The notes under the pieces were generated by a model. The model saw nothing but the letters and a program-made list of their open reading frames with translations, was not told the DNA's origin and ran no database searches. Shown piece by piece: positions 1 through 10,100 of a stretch of 64,000 bases of DNA; positions within the stretch are counted from its first letter, which is position 1, and each line of letters begins with the position of its first letter. This stretch comes from Odontesthes bonariensis (lineage: Eukaryota; Chordata; Actinopteri; Atheriniformes; Atherinopsidae). Location of the stretch: NCBI RefSeq assembly GCF_027942865.1, contig NC_134507.1, positions 35,145,711-35,209,710 on the forward strand, written 5' to 3'. Made by a program: the position numbers and the translations under genes.

Positions 1-1
1 A

Positions 2-213
2 GGAGGTGGTCTCAGGTTTCACCTTCCCAGCACCTACAATGCAGCATTGTCTCTCCTCCAGAGGCAGTTTGACAATCATTCTCACCTTGGATTCTGTGAC
101 CAAAACTCACTCTGTCAGGCAGGTAGACAATTCGGAGGTGATAAAGACACTAACGACATGCAGATTGGTGGGTATTCAGTGACACATGTGACGGTAACGA
201 CCCTCTGCGTATA
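2..213 (+). pseudogene. Penelope-like element, C-terminal end of GIY-YIG ORF (fragment)
   Basis: The plus strand reads GGGLRFHLPSTYNAALSLLQ and continues through NHSHLGF to a TAA at 211-213. This is the same C-terminal stretch found on the minus strand at 11016-11237 and 26743-26934, where it follows a GIY-YIG-like domain. Penelope-like retroelements (Neptune-type) encode a reverse transcriptase with a C-terminal GIY-YIG endonuclease, and the NRGGGLR...PTYNA tail is typical of their last residues. The fragment begins at the window edge, so its upstream part is unseen. It lies head-on to the other two copies because the whole adjoining arm is inverted here. Confidence 0.7.
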
Positions 214-288
214 AGCTTATACATGTAGTTCAGACAAAAGAAGATGGTGTAACTCACACAATGTTAAAAGCCATTCAGTCCCTCCCTC

Positions 289-417
289 CTTTATTGTAGG
301 TGACCTGGGCTCAAATCCCCTACATGAAAGCTAATACCTCCAGTTGGGGTCCTTAGGAAAGACCCCCTTACCCTACCTGTAAGTTGCTTTGGATAAAAGT
401 TTCTGCCAAATACATAT
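289..417 (+). repeat. tRNA-type SINE, 5'-truncated
   Basis: It has a B-box-like GGCTCAAATCCCC, the GGGGTCCTTAGGAAAGACCC body and the tail TAAGTTGCTTTGGATAAAAG. That tail is shared by many fish SINEs and L2-type LINEs. The A-box half present at 7202 is missing. Inverted copies lie at 10822-10946 and 26513-26640. Confidence 0.65.
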
Positions 418-1731
418 GGTCACAAACTGGGCAGTGATAGAATGAACTACAAAATTTCTGTAGAAATTTTGATGGATGCCAATGAAGCTACAACCCGCTG
501 AGAGACAGAGGCTGTCATTTTATTGTCATATTGTATTGTGGCTGGCATAAACCTGTTAAAACAGATGAACAGAGTTCATTTGAGAGAAAACCGTGAGGCC
601 AAGCACAATGATGGGAATATTTGGTGAAAGAGGACAAAAATACCTACATTGTGAAGTATATTTTGTCTAGGTGCAGCAGACATTTTGGATGTGAGAGAAG
701 TTTATTTGAGTTATTTTGGTATTAATTTCGAGCTTGTGTAAAAATTGGCTTTGTTCTTAGACATTATAAATGAAATAGTCTCTGTACTTTTCCATGATGA
801 CCTAAAGTGATCCAGGAATGGGAAGACAAAACAATTGGGAAAGCAAGGGCAGATTCACACACACACATTGTTTTGGCTGATCCAGAGAATATGACGAAGC
901 ATGTTGAACCTACTCATGTCCAATCATACTCGGTCGAGTGTGAGTCCAACCTATGCAGTAAGTACAGATGATAACCGGAAATCATGGGCCAGTCTGACAG
1001 ACTTCCTGCGGGAGCTCTGTTCCACTGAGCCCAGCGCTGATATGCTTTGACATGTGACTACCAATAAACACTTTATTTAACTTGAGATTCCTCCGGCTTG
1101 TTATTGAGCTGCCATTGAAAGAATCGATCTAACAGGAGGCAGATTTAGTTTTCAGACAGCTCAACTCTGCAGGTTTTTTACCTCTTCTGAAGTCCAACAG
1201 CTGTACGAGAGTTCATGTCTCATGTCATATACTTACTCTGCTCTCAGAGGTCATTTGAGGGGAAACTGTGAGGCCAAGCACAATAAAGGTGACATTGAGT
1301 GAAAGAGGATAAAAATACCTACATTTTTAAGTATAATTTGTCTAGGTGCAGCAGAAAATTTGGATGTGAGAGAAGTTTGTTTGAATTGTTTAGGTATTAA
1401 TTTCGAGCTTGTCAAAATAGAGTGTGAGACCCCATGACAGCAGAGTGAGAGGAGTCCTGATTTTTCCTAAAACTTAAACTGCCATTGTGTCAAAGCTATA
1501 AAATATATCAACAAACCCCTTAGTTCAATTAAAGTTGAGTCTTTCTTGGCCTGTTTAAACTTTGAATGATATCTCTATGATAAATTATGGCTGAGTTATG
1601 AGGCCTCCAAATAAGGCTACTTTTGTTGCATTATATATGAATTTTAATGCATTTCCAATGGGCCAAAATTCACAGTATTTCCCAATTTTCCAGGAATCTG
1701 TTTAAGTAATGAGAGAGAAAAGTCATAGCAC

Positions 1732-1801
1732 ACTAGTCCCTAGCGGTGGACACGTTGGGATATGCTATTTATCCCGGTCGGACCGACCGCGCGGGACTAG
1801 T
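1732..1801 (+). other. Conserved hairpin in the arm sequence
   Basis: ACTAGTCCC at 1732-1740 pairs with GGGACTAGT at 1793-1801, and GCGGT inside pairs with ACCGC. A smaller palindrome (GGTCGGACCGACC) sits in the loop. A second hairpin follows at about 1861-1887 (GTGCC..ATGCC TTT GGCAT..GGCAC). Both recur in the other arms (for example 8415-8484, 24148-24217 and inverted near 10106 and 25800). Function unknown; possibly a structural RNA or recombination feature of an old element. Confidence 0.6.
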
Positions 1802-1934
1802 TCTTTGCCAAATTCCTGACGGAAACAGGAGAATAATAAGTTTGCACAATAGAAATATGTGTGCCTTGATGCCTTTGGCATTGGCACCAATAATAATTGT
1901 CTTTATTTTCACTGAGGCTTGTGTAAACCACTGA

Positions 1935-2845
1935 CTCTATATGGTTTAAACTGGGTTTTCATGACTGAGCTGAGCTCATTCATCTGATGACACTCCTTAA
2001 CTGTCACTGTTGAGAATGAGATTAAAATCCCTCAAATTATTTATAGTTTAGATAGAAATTGTTAGATTGTTAGAAATGGTTGTTTTTAATGTTCATCGTG
2101 AGGAGTCATTGTTGTGCTGAAGGACTTTGTCCAACTTTGGGGTTGAGTTAATGTCTGAAAACATGGGGGATGGATGGTGACATCAGCGTCCTTTTGTCTT
2201 TCAAATCAGTGCAACTGATTCAGGTCTTTGGCTGCATAGATGTGATTATCATGCAGGAGTATTTAGGTCAGTCTGTAATCTGTCTGAAGCCTCAGTTGAA
2301 AGAAACAGTCGTTAGCAGAGCTGTTTCTCAGAGTACAGCTGTTTATCTTCTATCACCACCTGGAACCTCCACTTTGTCTTCTACACCTTTGTCTGTCCCC
2401 ACACAGGTTACATTTCAAACCTTAACCATCTGAGCTGTGAAACATCTTCTGCTTCAGATACTGATCAAAGATAGAAGTTCTGAAATGATCTCCCACTCCT
2501 CCATTATAAATATACTGAAATCCTTGCGGTGATTTAGACTTCAGGTTTTTTTTTGGCATCAGATGGACCCTGATGTTGTCAGAGTACCGTCACATTATTC
2601 TGCTGTTTATGTTGTTTGTGTTTTCAGTGTGAACAAGAGTGGACAGAACACCAAAGGAACTCCATCTTAAGATGCAGCTTCTTTTATACACAGTGACAAA
2701 GAGACAAAGAGGGTTTCTATCAGGCTCAATCTGAAGACGGCAGTCAGTATACAGAGCTCGATAGATAGATGATGATCAAACATGTCTGATGCAGTCTTAA
2801 GGAACCTTTAATCAGTAACATCTACATCTACATACGACAGTTCAT
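1935..2845 (+). other. Loop segment of the repeat unit, no gene seen
   Basis: This matches 8640-9880 and 24370-25565 but lacks about 365 bp present at 9286-9658. It runs directly into the TRIM upstream region near 2846, without the 2.2-kb inverted arm and Penelope block found between loop and TRIM in the next two units. Short ORFs here, such as 2170-2433, are repeated in all units, have no recognisable domain and are not called as genes. Confidence 0.6.
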
Positions 2846-3204
2846 GTTTCATGTCATGCACTTGAATGCATCAGTCAGAAGATTTAGGTGAGCATATCAG
2901 CACAAGATCATGATTTATAAATTTCAACCTCCGCAGAGCAGGGCTGATTATATAAATATAAATGAAAAGCATGAAAATACTAAGAAACATTTACATTTAC
3001 ATTTCCTGTACAGCTGCCTGCTAAACGTATCTAACAATGTTGGTCTGATAGATGCAGAGAAAACAGATTTTCTTCATGTTCAACTTTCAGTGGAAGGTTA
3101 ATGAATGAATCTTTCCCTTCAACAGAAAACAAATAAGAACAATGCAACAAGCCCTTGAACAATCCTGACTTTACTGCAGGATTGAGGTGAAACCAGCACT
3201 GTCC

Positions 3205-3345
3205 CTTTCAGTGAAGGAAACTTCCTTGTTCCCTCCCCAAACTGATCTGAAGGTGGGAGGATGTGTGAAACCATTGTGTTAAAGTAGAGGAGCTCTTAAG
3301 TGAAGATCAGCTGCAATAAAAGGAGGTGGAATTTGTTTTGTAAGA
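3205..3345 (+). promoter_or_regulatory. Putative TRIM copy 1 core promoter
   Basis: A conserved block (CAGTGAAGGAAACTTCC, about 3209-3225) resembles ISRE/IRF or ETS sites, and AATAAAAGG at about 3315-3323 is TATA-like. The same two elements lie upstream of the other TRIM copies, where the TATA-like word is about 75 bp from the ATG. A start site about 30 bp downstream would fall near 3345, before the MITE. Interferon control is an inference only. Confidence 0.4.
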
Positions 3346-3372
3346 CAGCACAGACAGTGTTTCTGCTCTGAG

Positions 3373-3773
3373 GCTACGGCTACACGAAAACGAAACGAGG
3401 TTTTTTGTGAAAACGGGTACGAAAATTCTTGCGACCACACGGAAACGCGCTGCTGTAAAGATTCAGGTCCAGACGAAAACGGATGAAAACGATGAAACGA
3501 TGCAGTACACACGCCACTGTGTCACGCCACGCTGTGAGACAATAGAGAAGTGTTAAAATTGGCTCACAGCGTCAACGTGTGACTGACGCAAAAACGTTTT
3601 AGCTGTAACAATGGAAACGAAACGAGGCCGTTTTCAAACTTTCCCACTCTGGAACCCGTTTTCAAAAACTATCGTTTTGGGGTAGTGGGAACGCCGGCTC
3701 CGTGTGGCCGCGACAGCGAAACGATAAGAAAAAGTATCGTTTACAGTGAAAAACGTTTCCGTGTAGCCGCAGC
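3373..3773. mobile_element. MITE with 5-bp TSD in TRIM copy 1 leader
   Basis: The terminal inverted repeats GCTACGGCTACACGAAAACG and (reverse complement of the right end) GCTGCGGCTACACGGAAACG flank 401 bp. CTGAG is duplicated at 3368-3372 and 3774-3778. The sister copies at about 12670 and 28365 read straight through GCTCTGAGAGTCAC, giving two empty sites. No transposase is encoded. The superfamily is not assigned: the 5-bp duplication does not fit the usual hAT 8 bp. Confidence 0.88.
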
Positions 3774-3799
3774 CTGAGAGTCACACACTGCTCTGCCAA

Positions 3800-5476
3800 A
3801 TGGAGGAAATAGCAAAGAAAATGGTTAAACTGGACCTGGAAAGCTTCTCTTGTTCGATCTGTCTGGATGTGCTGAAGGAGCCGGTGACTATTCCCTGTGG
3901 ACACAGCTACTGCATGGACTGTATTAAAGGCTACTGGAATGGAAAGAATAAGAAGGGAATTCACAGCTGCCCTCAATGCATGAATACTTTCACACCAAGA
4001 CCTATTCTGGAGAAAAGCACCATGTTAGCTGATTTAGTGGAGCAGCTGAAGAAGACTGGACTCCAAGCTGCTCCTGCTGATCACTGCTATGCTGGAGCTG
4101 AAGATGTGGCCTGTGATTTCTGCTCTGGAAGAAAGCTGAAAGCCATCACGTCCTGTTTATTCTGTCTGGCCTCTTACTGTGAGGAACACCTTCAGCCTCA
4201 TTATGATGTGGCTCCATTCAAGAAACACAAGCTGGTGGAGCCCTCCAAGAAGCTCCAGGAGAACATCTGCTCTGTTCATGATGAGGTGATGAAGATGTTC
4301 TGCCGTACTGATCAGAAGTCTATCTGTTATCTCTGCTCTGTGGATGAACATAAAGGCCACGACACAGTGTCAGCTGCAGCAGAAAGGACTGAGAGGCAGA
4401 GAGAGCTGGAGGGGAGTCGACAACAGATCCAGCAGAGAATCCAGGACAGAGAGAAAGATGTGAAGCTGCTTCAGCAGGAGGTGGAGGCCATCAATCAGTC
4501 TGCTGATAAAACAGTGGAGCACAGCCAGAAGATCTTCACTGAGCTGATCCGTCTCATCCAGAAAAGAAGCTCTGATGTGAAGCAGCAGATCAGATCCCAG
4601 CAGGAAGCTGAAGTGAGTCGAGTCAAAGAGCTTCAGGAGAAGCTGGAGCAGGAGATCACTGAGCTGAAGAGGAAAGATGCTGAGCTGAAGCAGCTCTCAC
4701 ACACAGAGGATCACAGCCAGTTTCTGCACAGCTGCCCCTCAGTGTCAGCACTCAGTGAGTCTACAGACTCACCCAGCATCAATATCCGTCCTCTGAGGCA
4801 CTTTGAGGATGTGACAGCAGCTGTGTCAGAGCTCAGAGATAAACTACAGGACATCCTGAGAGAGGAATGGACAAACAGCTCAATGAGAGTCACTGATGTG
4901 GATGTTTTACTGTCAGAACCAGAACCAAAGAGCAGAGCTGACTTCTTGAAATATTCATGTGAAATCACACTGGATCCAAACACAGCAAACACATATCTGT
5001 TACTGTCAGAGGGGAACAGAAAAGTGACATTAATGACACAACCTCAGTCTTACTCTAGTCATCCAGACAGATTCAGAGATCGGTTTCAGGTCCTGAGCAG
5101 AGAGAGTCTGACTGGACGTTGTTACTGGGAGGTGGAGATGAGAGGGGGAGGAGCTGATGTAGCAGTCGCATACAAGAACATCAGCAGAGCAGGGGATGAA
5201 GGTGGATTTGGATTTAATGACAAATCTTGGGCATTAGATTGTTACAAAAACCAGAATGAATGTTGGTACAACAACATGGGAACCTCCATCTCAGGTCCTC
5301 AGTCCTCCAGAGTAGGAGTGTACCTGGATCACAGAGCAGGTGTTCTGTCCTTCTACAGCGTCTCTGAAACCATGACTCTCCTCCACAGAGTCCAGACCAC
5401 ATTCACTCAGCCGCTCTACGCTGGAGTTAGATTTTGGGAATCTGGAGCCACAGCTGAGTTGTGTAAAGTGAAATAA
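3800..5476 (+). CDS. TRIM E3 ubiquitin ligase-like, RING-Bbox-coiled coil-SPRY (copy 1)
   Basis: This is an intact 558-residue single-exon ORF. A C3HC4 RING occupies roughly residues 18-60 (C18, C21, C33, H35, C38, C41, C57, C60). Two B-box zinc sites follow (about 95-145 and 155-190, with the CSVHDE...CYLC...H..H pattern), then a long coiled coil (about 195-300) and a PRY-SPRY/B30.2 domain (about 377-558: FLKYSCEITLDPNTA, GRCYWEVEM, GVYLDHRAG). RINGs of this kind recruit E2 enzymes, the coiled coil dimerises and SPRY binds the target; fish have large expansions (finTRIM, TRIM16/25/39-like) tied to antiviral defence. Which subfamily applies cannot be fixed here. The ATG at 3800 matches the start in the other copies. 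The hinge holds only two Glu-Pro repeats. A MITE lies just upstream, so the leader differs from its sisters. Confidence 0.93.
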   Translation: MEEIAKKMVKLDLESFSCSICLDVLKEPVTIPCGHSYCMDCIKGYWNGKNKKGIHSCPQCMNTFTPRPILEKSTMLADLVEQLKKTGLQAAPADHCYAGAEDVACDFCSGRKLKAITSCLFCLASYCEEHLQPHYDVAPFKKHKLVEPSKKLQENICSVHDEVMKMFCRTDQKSICYLCSVDEHKGHDTVSAAAERTERQRELEGSRQQIQQRIQDREKDVKLLQQEVEAINQSADKTVEHSQKIFTELIRLIQKRSSDVKQQIRSQQEAEVSRVKELQEKLEQEITELKRKDAELKQLSHTEDHSQFLHSCPSVSALSESTDSPSINIRPLRHFEDVTAAVSELRDKLQDILREEWTNSSMRVTDVDVLLSEPEPKSRADFLKYSCEITLDPNTANTYLLLSEGNRKVTLMTQPQSYSSHPDRFRDRFQVLSRESLTGRCYWEVEMRGGGADVAVAYKNISRAGDEGGFGFNDKSWALDCYKNQNECWYNNMGTSISGPQSSRVGVYLDHRAGVLSFYSVSETMTLLHRVQTTFTQPLYAGVRFWESGATAELCKVK

Positions 5477-6221
5477 ATGTATTTAGTCAGTTTGTTGCTG
5501 AGAGTTCATTGCTGTGATGTCTCTGCGCTGCTGTTCTTTTTTTAATTTGCTGCTTTTTCCTGTGTTTGTGCAGCCATGGAGGATATCACTGCTAATGAGG
5601 AGTTTGATTTATAGAAATATTTCTCCACTTGAAAATCCAAACTTCTCTGAGCTCTAAATATTAGTTGGATCCTTGTGTTGATGTATTTGTATGTTGTTGT
5701 TTCTCTTCCACTTCATGGAGCCAAACAGAGAAACCAGCAGACCTTCCTTTATCACAGATTATTTTCAAATCTCATCACTTTGTAAATGTGAAAATAATTC
5801 TGTAGTTTGTCTTACTTTGATTTGTTTCAGAGATCAAATGTTTTTGCTGTTTTCTAAATCAACCAACAAATGAGGAAGTCTGTTCTGAGATGTTCATTTC
5901 CAAGATCAGAATAAATCATGAGATCAGTTATCATGTTTAATGTGACAACAAATTAAAGTTTTTATAAGAAATTCCACTTTATTGTTCTGACATTTATTCT
6001 TTAACAGTGAGGAACTATTTGTAGATGACTCATAACAACAAACTGAAGGGACATTATAAACTAACATGGTTCAACATGATTACAATAAAACACATATTTA
6101 TTTAGAAAGAATCAGCTCTATAAATATATAGTTATATGTGATATTTATGAATGTTTGTTATTTAATGAGAGTTGGGGAATAACAAAGATTGCTTTTCAGT
6201 TCTGTGTTGACCAAACAAAGG
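5477..6221 (+). other. TRIM copy 1 3' flank
   Basis: AATAAA overlaps the stop (5473-5478), and another AATAAA-type signal lies near 5910. The stretch is collinear with 14391-15137 and partly with 30092-30690. No other gene is seen; the 60-aa ORF at 5691 is repeated in the copies without domain features. Confidence 0.55.
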
Positions 6222-6686
6222 TCCCGACTGATATCAGGACAGCTGAGTCGCTGCCCATCTTTCGCCGCAGGCTGAAAACCCACCTCTTCAGGAAAAACTA
6301 CCCTGCTCCGTCCTAGTTCCTTACGCACTTATTGTTTCCTCCACCACTGGCACCCTCTATATTTTCATTACCCCCTACCTGAACCAGGGTTTGAATCCCA
6401 TTCCTGCTTTTCTACCTCTTCTATTTCTCCCCCTACCCGAACCAGGGTTTGCATCCCCACCCCGCTGTGACTGGTGTGCAGTTGGTGAGAGGCTGAGGTA
6501 TCTGACTTATCGCACTTATTCTAGCACTAGTTTTGCTCTTAGCTGTTTGGTATTGGAAGGAAATGCACTTATGATTTCTTGTGACCTGAAGTTCTTTTGC
6601 CTACCGATGTTGAACGCACTTATTGTAAGTCGCTTTGGATAAAAGCGTCTGCCAAATGACCGTAATGTAAATGTAAATGTAATGTA
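6222..6686 (+). mobile_element. 5'-truncated L2-clade LINE
   Basis: It begins with the end of an ORF2 (reading LPIFRRRLKTHLFRKNY, typical of the C-terminus of fish L2 reverse transcriptases). It continues with a 3' UTR and the stem GTCGCTTTGGATAAAAGCG, and ends in ATGTAA-type terminal repeats at 6664-6685. The sister copy at about 15138 is empty (AACAAAGGTACGGCAC), so insertion followed the duplication. No clear target-site duplication is visible. Confidence 0.85.
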
Positions 6687-7120
6687 TGGCACAAATCTGA
6701 GGATAAAACCTTTCCTGTCATATTTGCTCATGGCATTGACTGGTGTCCCAAGATGGTTGGCAGTATTAAGCTTTAGTTGACAAGTGGTCTATAGTTCACT
6801 TATCCCGGAGATCATAGTTCATCAAATTTATTTTCAACTTGATGGTTTTTTCCAATGTCTTACTTCTTGATTACCACCATTGTTAGATTCATTTCCTTTG
6901 AACTATGATAACTTGCTTGACTCTTCCTAAAGAATCTGGTTCCCCATTTTTGATAGAAATATCAACGAGGTATTGATTTTCACTTCTGGCTGAAACGCAT
7001 CAGTCAAGATAAAGAGAGGATTACAAACTCATTGAAGATAGCTTGTGGGTGCAAGAGGAACACAGTATCAGCAGACATGGAAAAAGCATGTCATTATGTA
7101 GTGTTCTCCTGTGGGAGATA
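6687..7120 (+). other. Unit sequence between LINE and arm, no gene seen
   Basis: It is collinear with 15138-15555. It contains TGTAG at 7097-7101, the undisturbed counterpart of the BEL target site in unit 2. No supported ORF. Confidence 0.6.
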
Positions 7121-10100
7121 CTTCAAGAAGATGGTGTAACTCACACAATGTTATGAGCCATTCACTCCCTCCCCAACCAGAGCCACTTGTATACCTACAG
7201 GGACTGGATTGTGCAGTGGTAAGATTGCCACCTTTATTGTAGGTGACCTGTGCTCAAATCCCCTGCATGAAAGGTAATATCTCCAGTTGGGGTCCTTAGG
7301 AAAGACCCCGTTACCCTATCTGTAAGTTGCTTTGGATAAAAGTGTCTGCCAAATACATAAACATTAATAAACATACCTGCAGATGGTCACAAACTGGGTA
7401 GTGACTGAAAGAACTAGAAAATATCTGAAGATATGTTGATGGGTGCCAATGGAGCTACTGCCCACTGAGAGACAGAGGCTGTCATGTTATGGTCATATTA
7501 TATTGGGAGCAGACATAACACAGTGGCTGGCATAAACCTGTTATAACAGGTCAGCCATCTTGGCTGTGCCCTCAGAAGGAGTATAATCTGTGTGATCAGT
7601 ATTTTTGCAGACAGCTTTGTGGGTAAGAGGAGAGGAGCGCACACAATATGGCTCCAACTGGCAGGGAGAACTCGGTGTTCAATACTGATATGTGTGACTC
7701 GAACAAACAATTGCCGTTCAAAAACTATGAGTCATATTAAAAAGATTCTTGAACCGTGAGTGCCAGAAGGGATAGCAAAAGCCACTGGTGTAAGTTTTAT
7801 GCTGTTGCAATGTACGGTATTTTTTTATGTCAGTTTTAAAAAAAGCGTTCACATTGATTTGATAAGGAGATGAGTTTACATGGCTATAATGGCCCTCAAT
7901 GGCAGCCCGAGTGGTCGTTCTCTGCATTCGGAGGTCATTTGAGAGAAAACTTTGAGCCAAGCACAATGACGGTAACATTTGGTGAAAGAGGACAAAAATA
8001 CCTACATTTTTAAGTATAATTTGTCTAGGTGCAGCAGACATTTTGGATGTGAAAAAAGTTTGTTTGAGTTATATTGGTATTAATTTTGAGCTTGTCAAAA
8101 TAGAGTATGAGACCCCATGACAGCAGAGTGAGAGGAGTCCTGACTTTTCCTAAAACTTTGACTGCCATTGTGTCAAAGCTATAAAATATATCAACAAACC
8201 CCTAAGCTCAATTAAAGTTGAGTCTTTCTTGGCCTGTTTAAACTTCGAATGATATCGCTATGATGAATTATGGCTGAGTTATGAGGCCTCCAAATAGGGC
8301 TACTTTTGTCGCATTATTTATTCATTTTAATGCATTTCCAATGGGCCAAAATTCACAGTATTTCCCAATTTTCCAGGAATCTGTTTGAGTAATGAGAGAG
8401 AAAAGTCATAGCACACTAATCCCTCGCGGTGGACATGCTGAGATATGCTTTTTATCCCGGTCGGACCAACCGCGCGGGACTAGTTCAGTGCCGAAATTCG
8501 TTACGGAAACGGGAGAATAATAAGTATGCACAATAGTAATATGTGTGCCTTGATGCCTTTGGCATTGGCACCCATAATAATTGTATTTATTTTCACTGAG
8601 GCTTGTGTAAACCAAAGACTGTATATAGTTTAAACTGGGTTTTCATTACTGAGCTTATCTCATTCATCTGATGACACTCCTTAACTGTCACTGTTGAGAA
8701 TGAGATTAAAGTCCCTCAAATTATTTATAGTTTAGAAAGAAATTGTTAGATTGTTAGAAATGTTTGTTTTTAATGTTCCTCATAAGAATGTAGAGTCATT
8801 GTTGTGCTGAAGGAGTTTGTCCAACTTTGGGGTTGAGTTAATGTCTGAAATCATGGGGGATGGATGGGGACATCAGCGTCCTTTTGTCTTTCAAATCAGT
8901 GCAACTGATTCAGGTCTTTGGCTGCATGGATGTGATTATCATGCAGGAGTCTTTAGGTCAGTCTGTAATCTGTCTGAAGCCTCAGTTGAAAGAAACAGTC
9001 GTTAGCAGAGATGTTTCTCAGAGTACAGCTGTTTATCTTCTATCACCACCTGGAACCTCCACTTTGTCTTCTACACCTTTGTCTGTCCCCACACAGGTTA
9101 CATTTCAAACCTTAACCATCTGAGCTGTGAAACATCTTCTGCTTCAGATACTCATCACAGACATAAGTTCTGACAGGATCTCCCACTCCTCCATTATAAA
9201 TATACTGAAATCCCTGCGGTGGTTTAGAGTTCAGGTTTTTTTTGGCATCAGATGGACCGTGACATTGTCAAAGTAGAGTCACATTATTTGAGGTTGATAT
9301 ATTAAAGCCAATTTTTCTCTCACATTCATCCCTCTGTCCAGATTAAAATGATGCTTTTCTCCACCTAATAACTGAGCTCATCAGAGGCACTCATCAGAGA
9401 TAAAAGTGATCCTGCCTCCTCCGTTTGAATGCCCCCACTGACCAGGATGTATATAGACTTAGCTGCATTTCAGCATGATCCTAAAATAAAGACTTTATCA
9501 GCACCTCAGACTGCCGCCTAACATGAAATGTTATGAGCAACACATAAATCACTGATCACACTGATCTGCTCACCTGGGTTTTCTCTCTTCTGAACAGATG
9601 TTTGCTGTGAAGGTTTTTGTTGTTTCCTGCCAACTGAAAAGGGCTGGAAAAGAAGTCATTCTGCTGTTTATGTTGTTTGTGTTTTCCGTGTGAACAAGAG
9701 TGGACAAAAAACCACAGGAAATCCATCTTAAGATGCAGCTTCTTATATACACACTGACAAAGAGACAAAGAGGGTTTCTATCAGGCTCAACCTGAAGACT
9801 CTAGTCACTATACAGAGCTCCACAAATAGATGATGACCAAACATGTCTGATGCAATCCTAAGAAACCTTTAATCGGTGATATCTACATGTGAGTTAAGAG
9901 CTAATATTTGACTCTTCTCTGAACTCTGTTCCAGCCAGCCAGGAGTACAGAAGGTTTGCAGGTTATACAGTTTGTGGTTTACACAAGCCTCAGTGAAAAT
10001 GAATACAATTATTATGGGTGCCAATGCCAAAGGCATCAAGGAACACATATTACTATTGTGCATACTTATTATTCTCCGGTTCCGTCACGAATTTCGGCAA

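Larger units (their letters stand above)
236..1930 (+). repeat. Inverted-repeat arm, copy in the partial left unit
   Basis: This stretch matches the arms at 7121-8640 and 22855-24370 in direct orientation and those at 9935-10990 and 25640-26690 in inverted orientation. Within it, about 590-740 is repeated directly at about 1247-1410 (shared words include GTGAGGCCAAGCACAAT and TTGTCTAGGTGCAGCAG). The roughly 500 bp between holds unrelated sequence with AATAAA near 1066 and an LTR-like look. No gene is recognised; the small ORF at 1746-1934 lies in the hairpin segment and is not supported. Confidence 0.75.

Noticed and set aside
1980..2030. Hammerhead ribozyme (CTGATGA in the arm flank, expected in Penelope elements)
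   Set aside because: CTGATGA is present but the required GAAA core and three stems cannot be arranged around it.
3662..3976. Antisense ORFs opposite the TRIM RING and B-boxes (also in copies 2 and 3)
   Set aside because: Repeated shadows of conserved TRIM codons on the opposite strand, without start context or domain.
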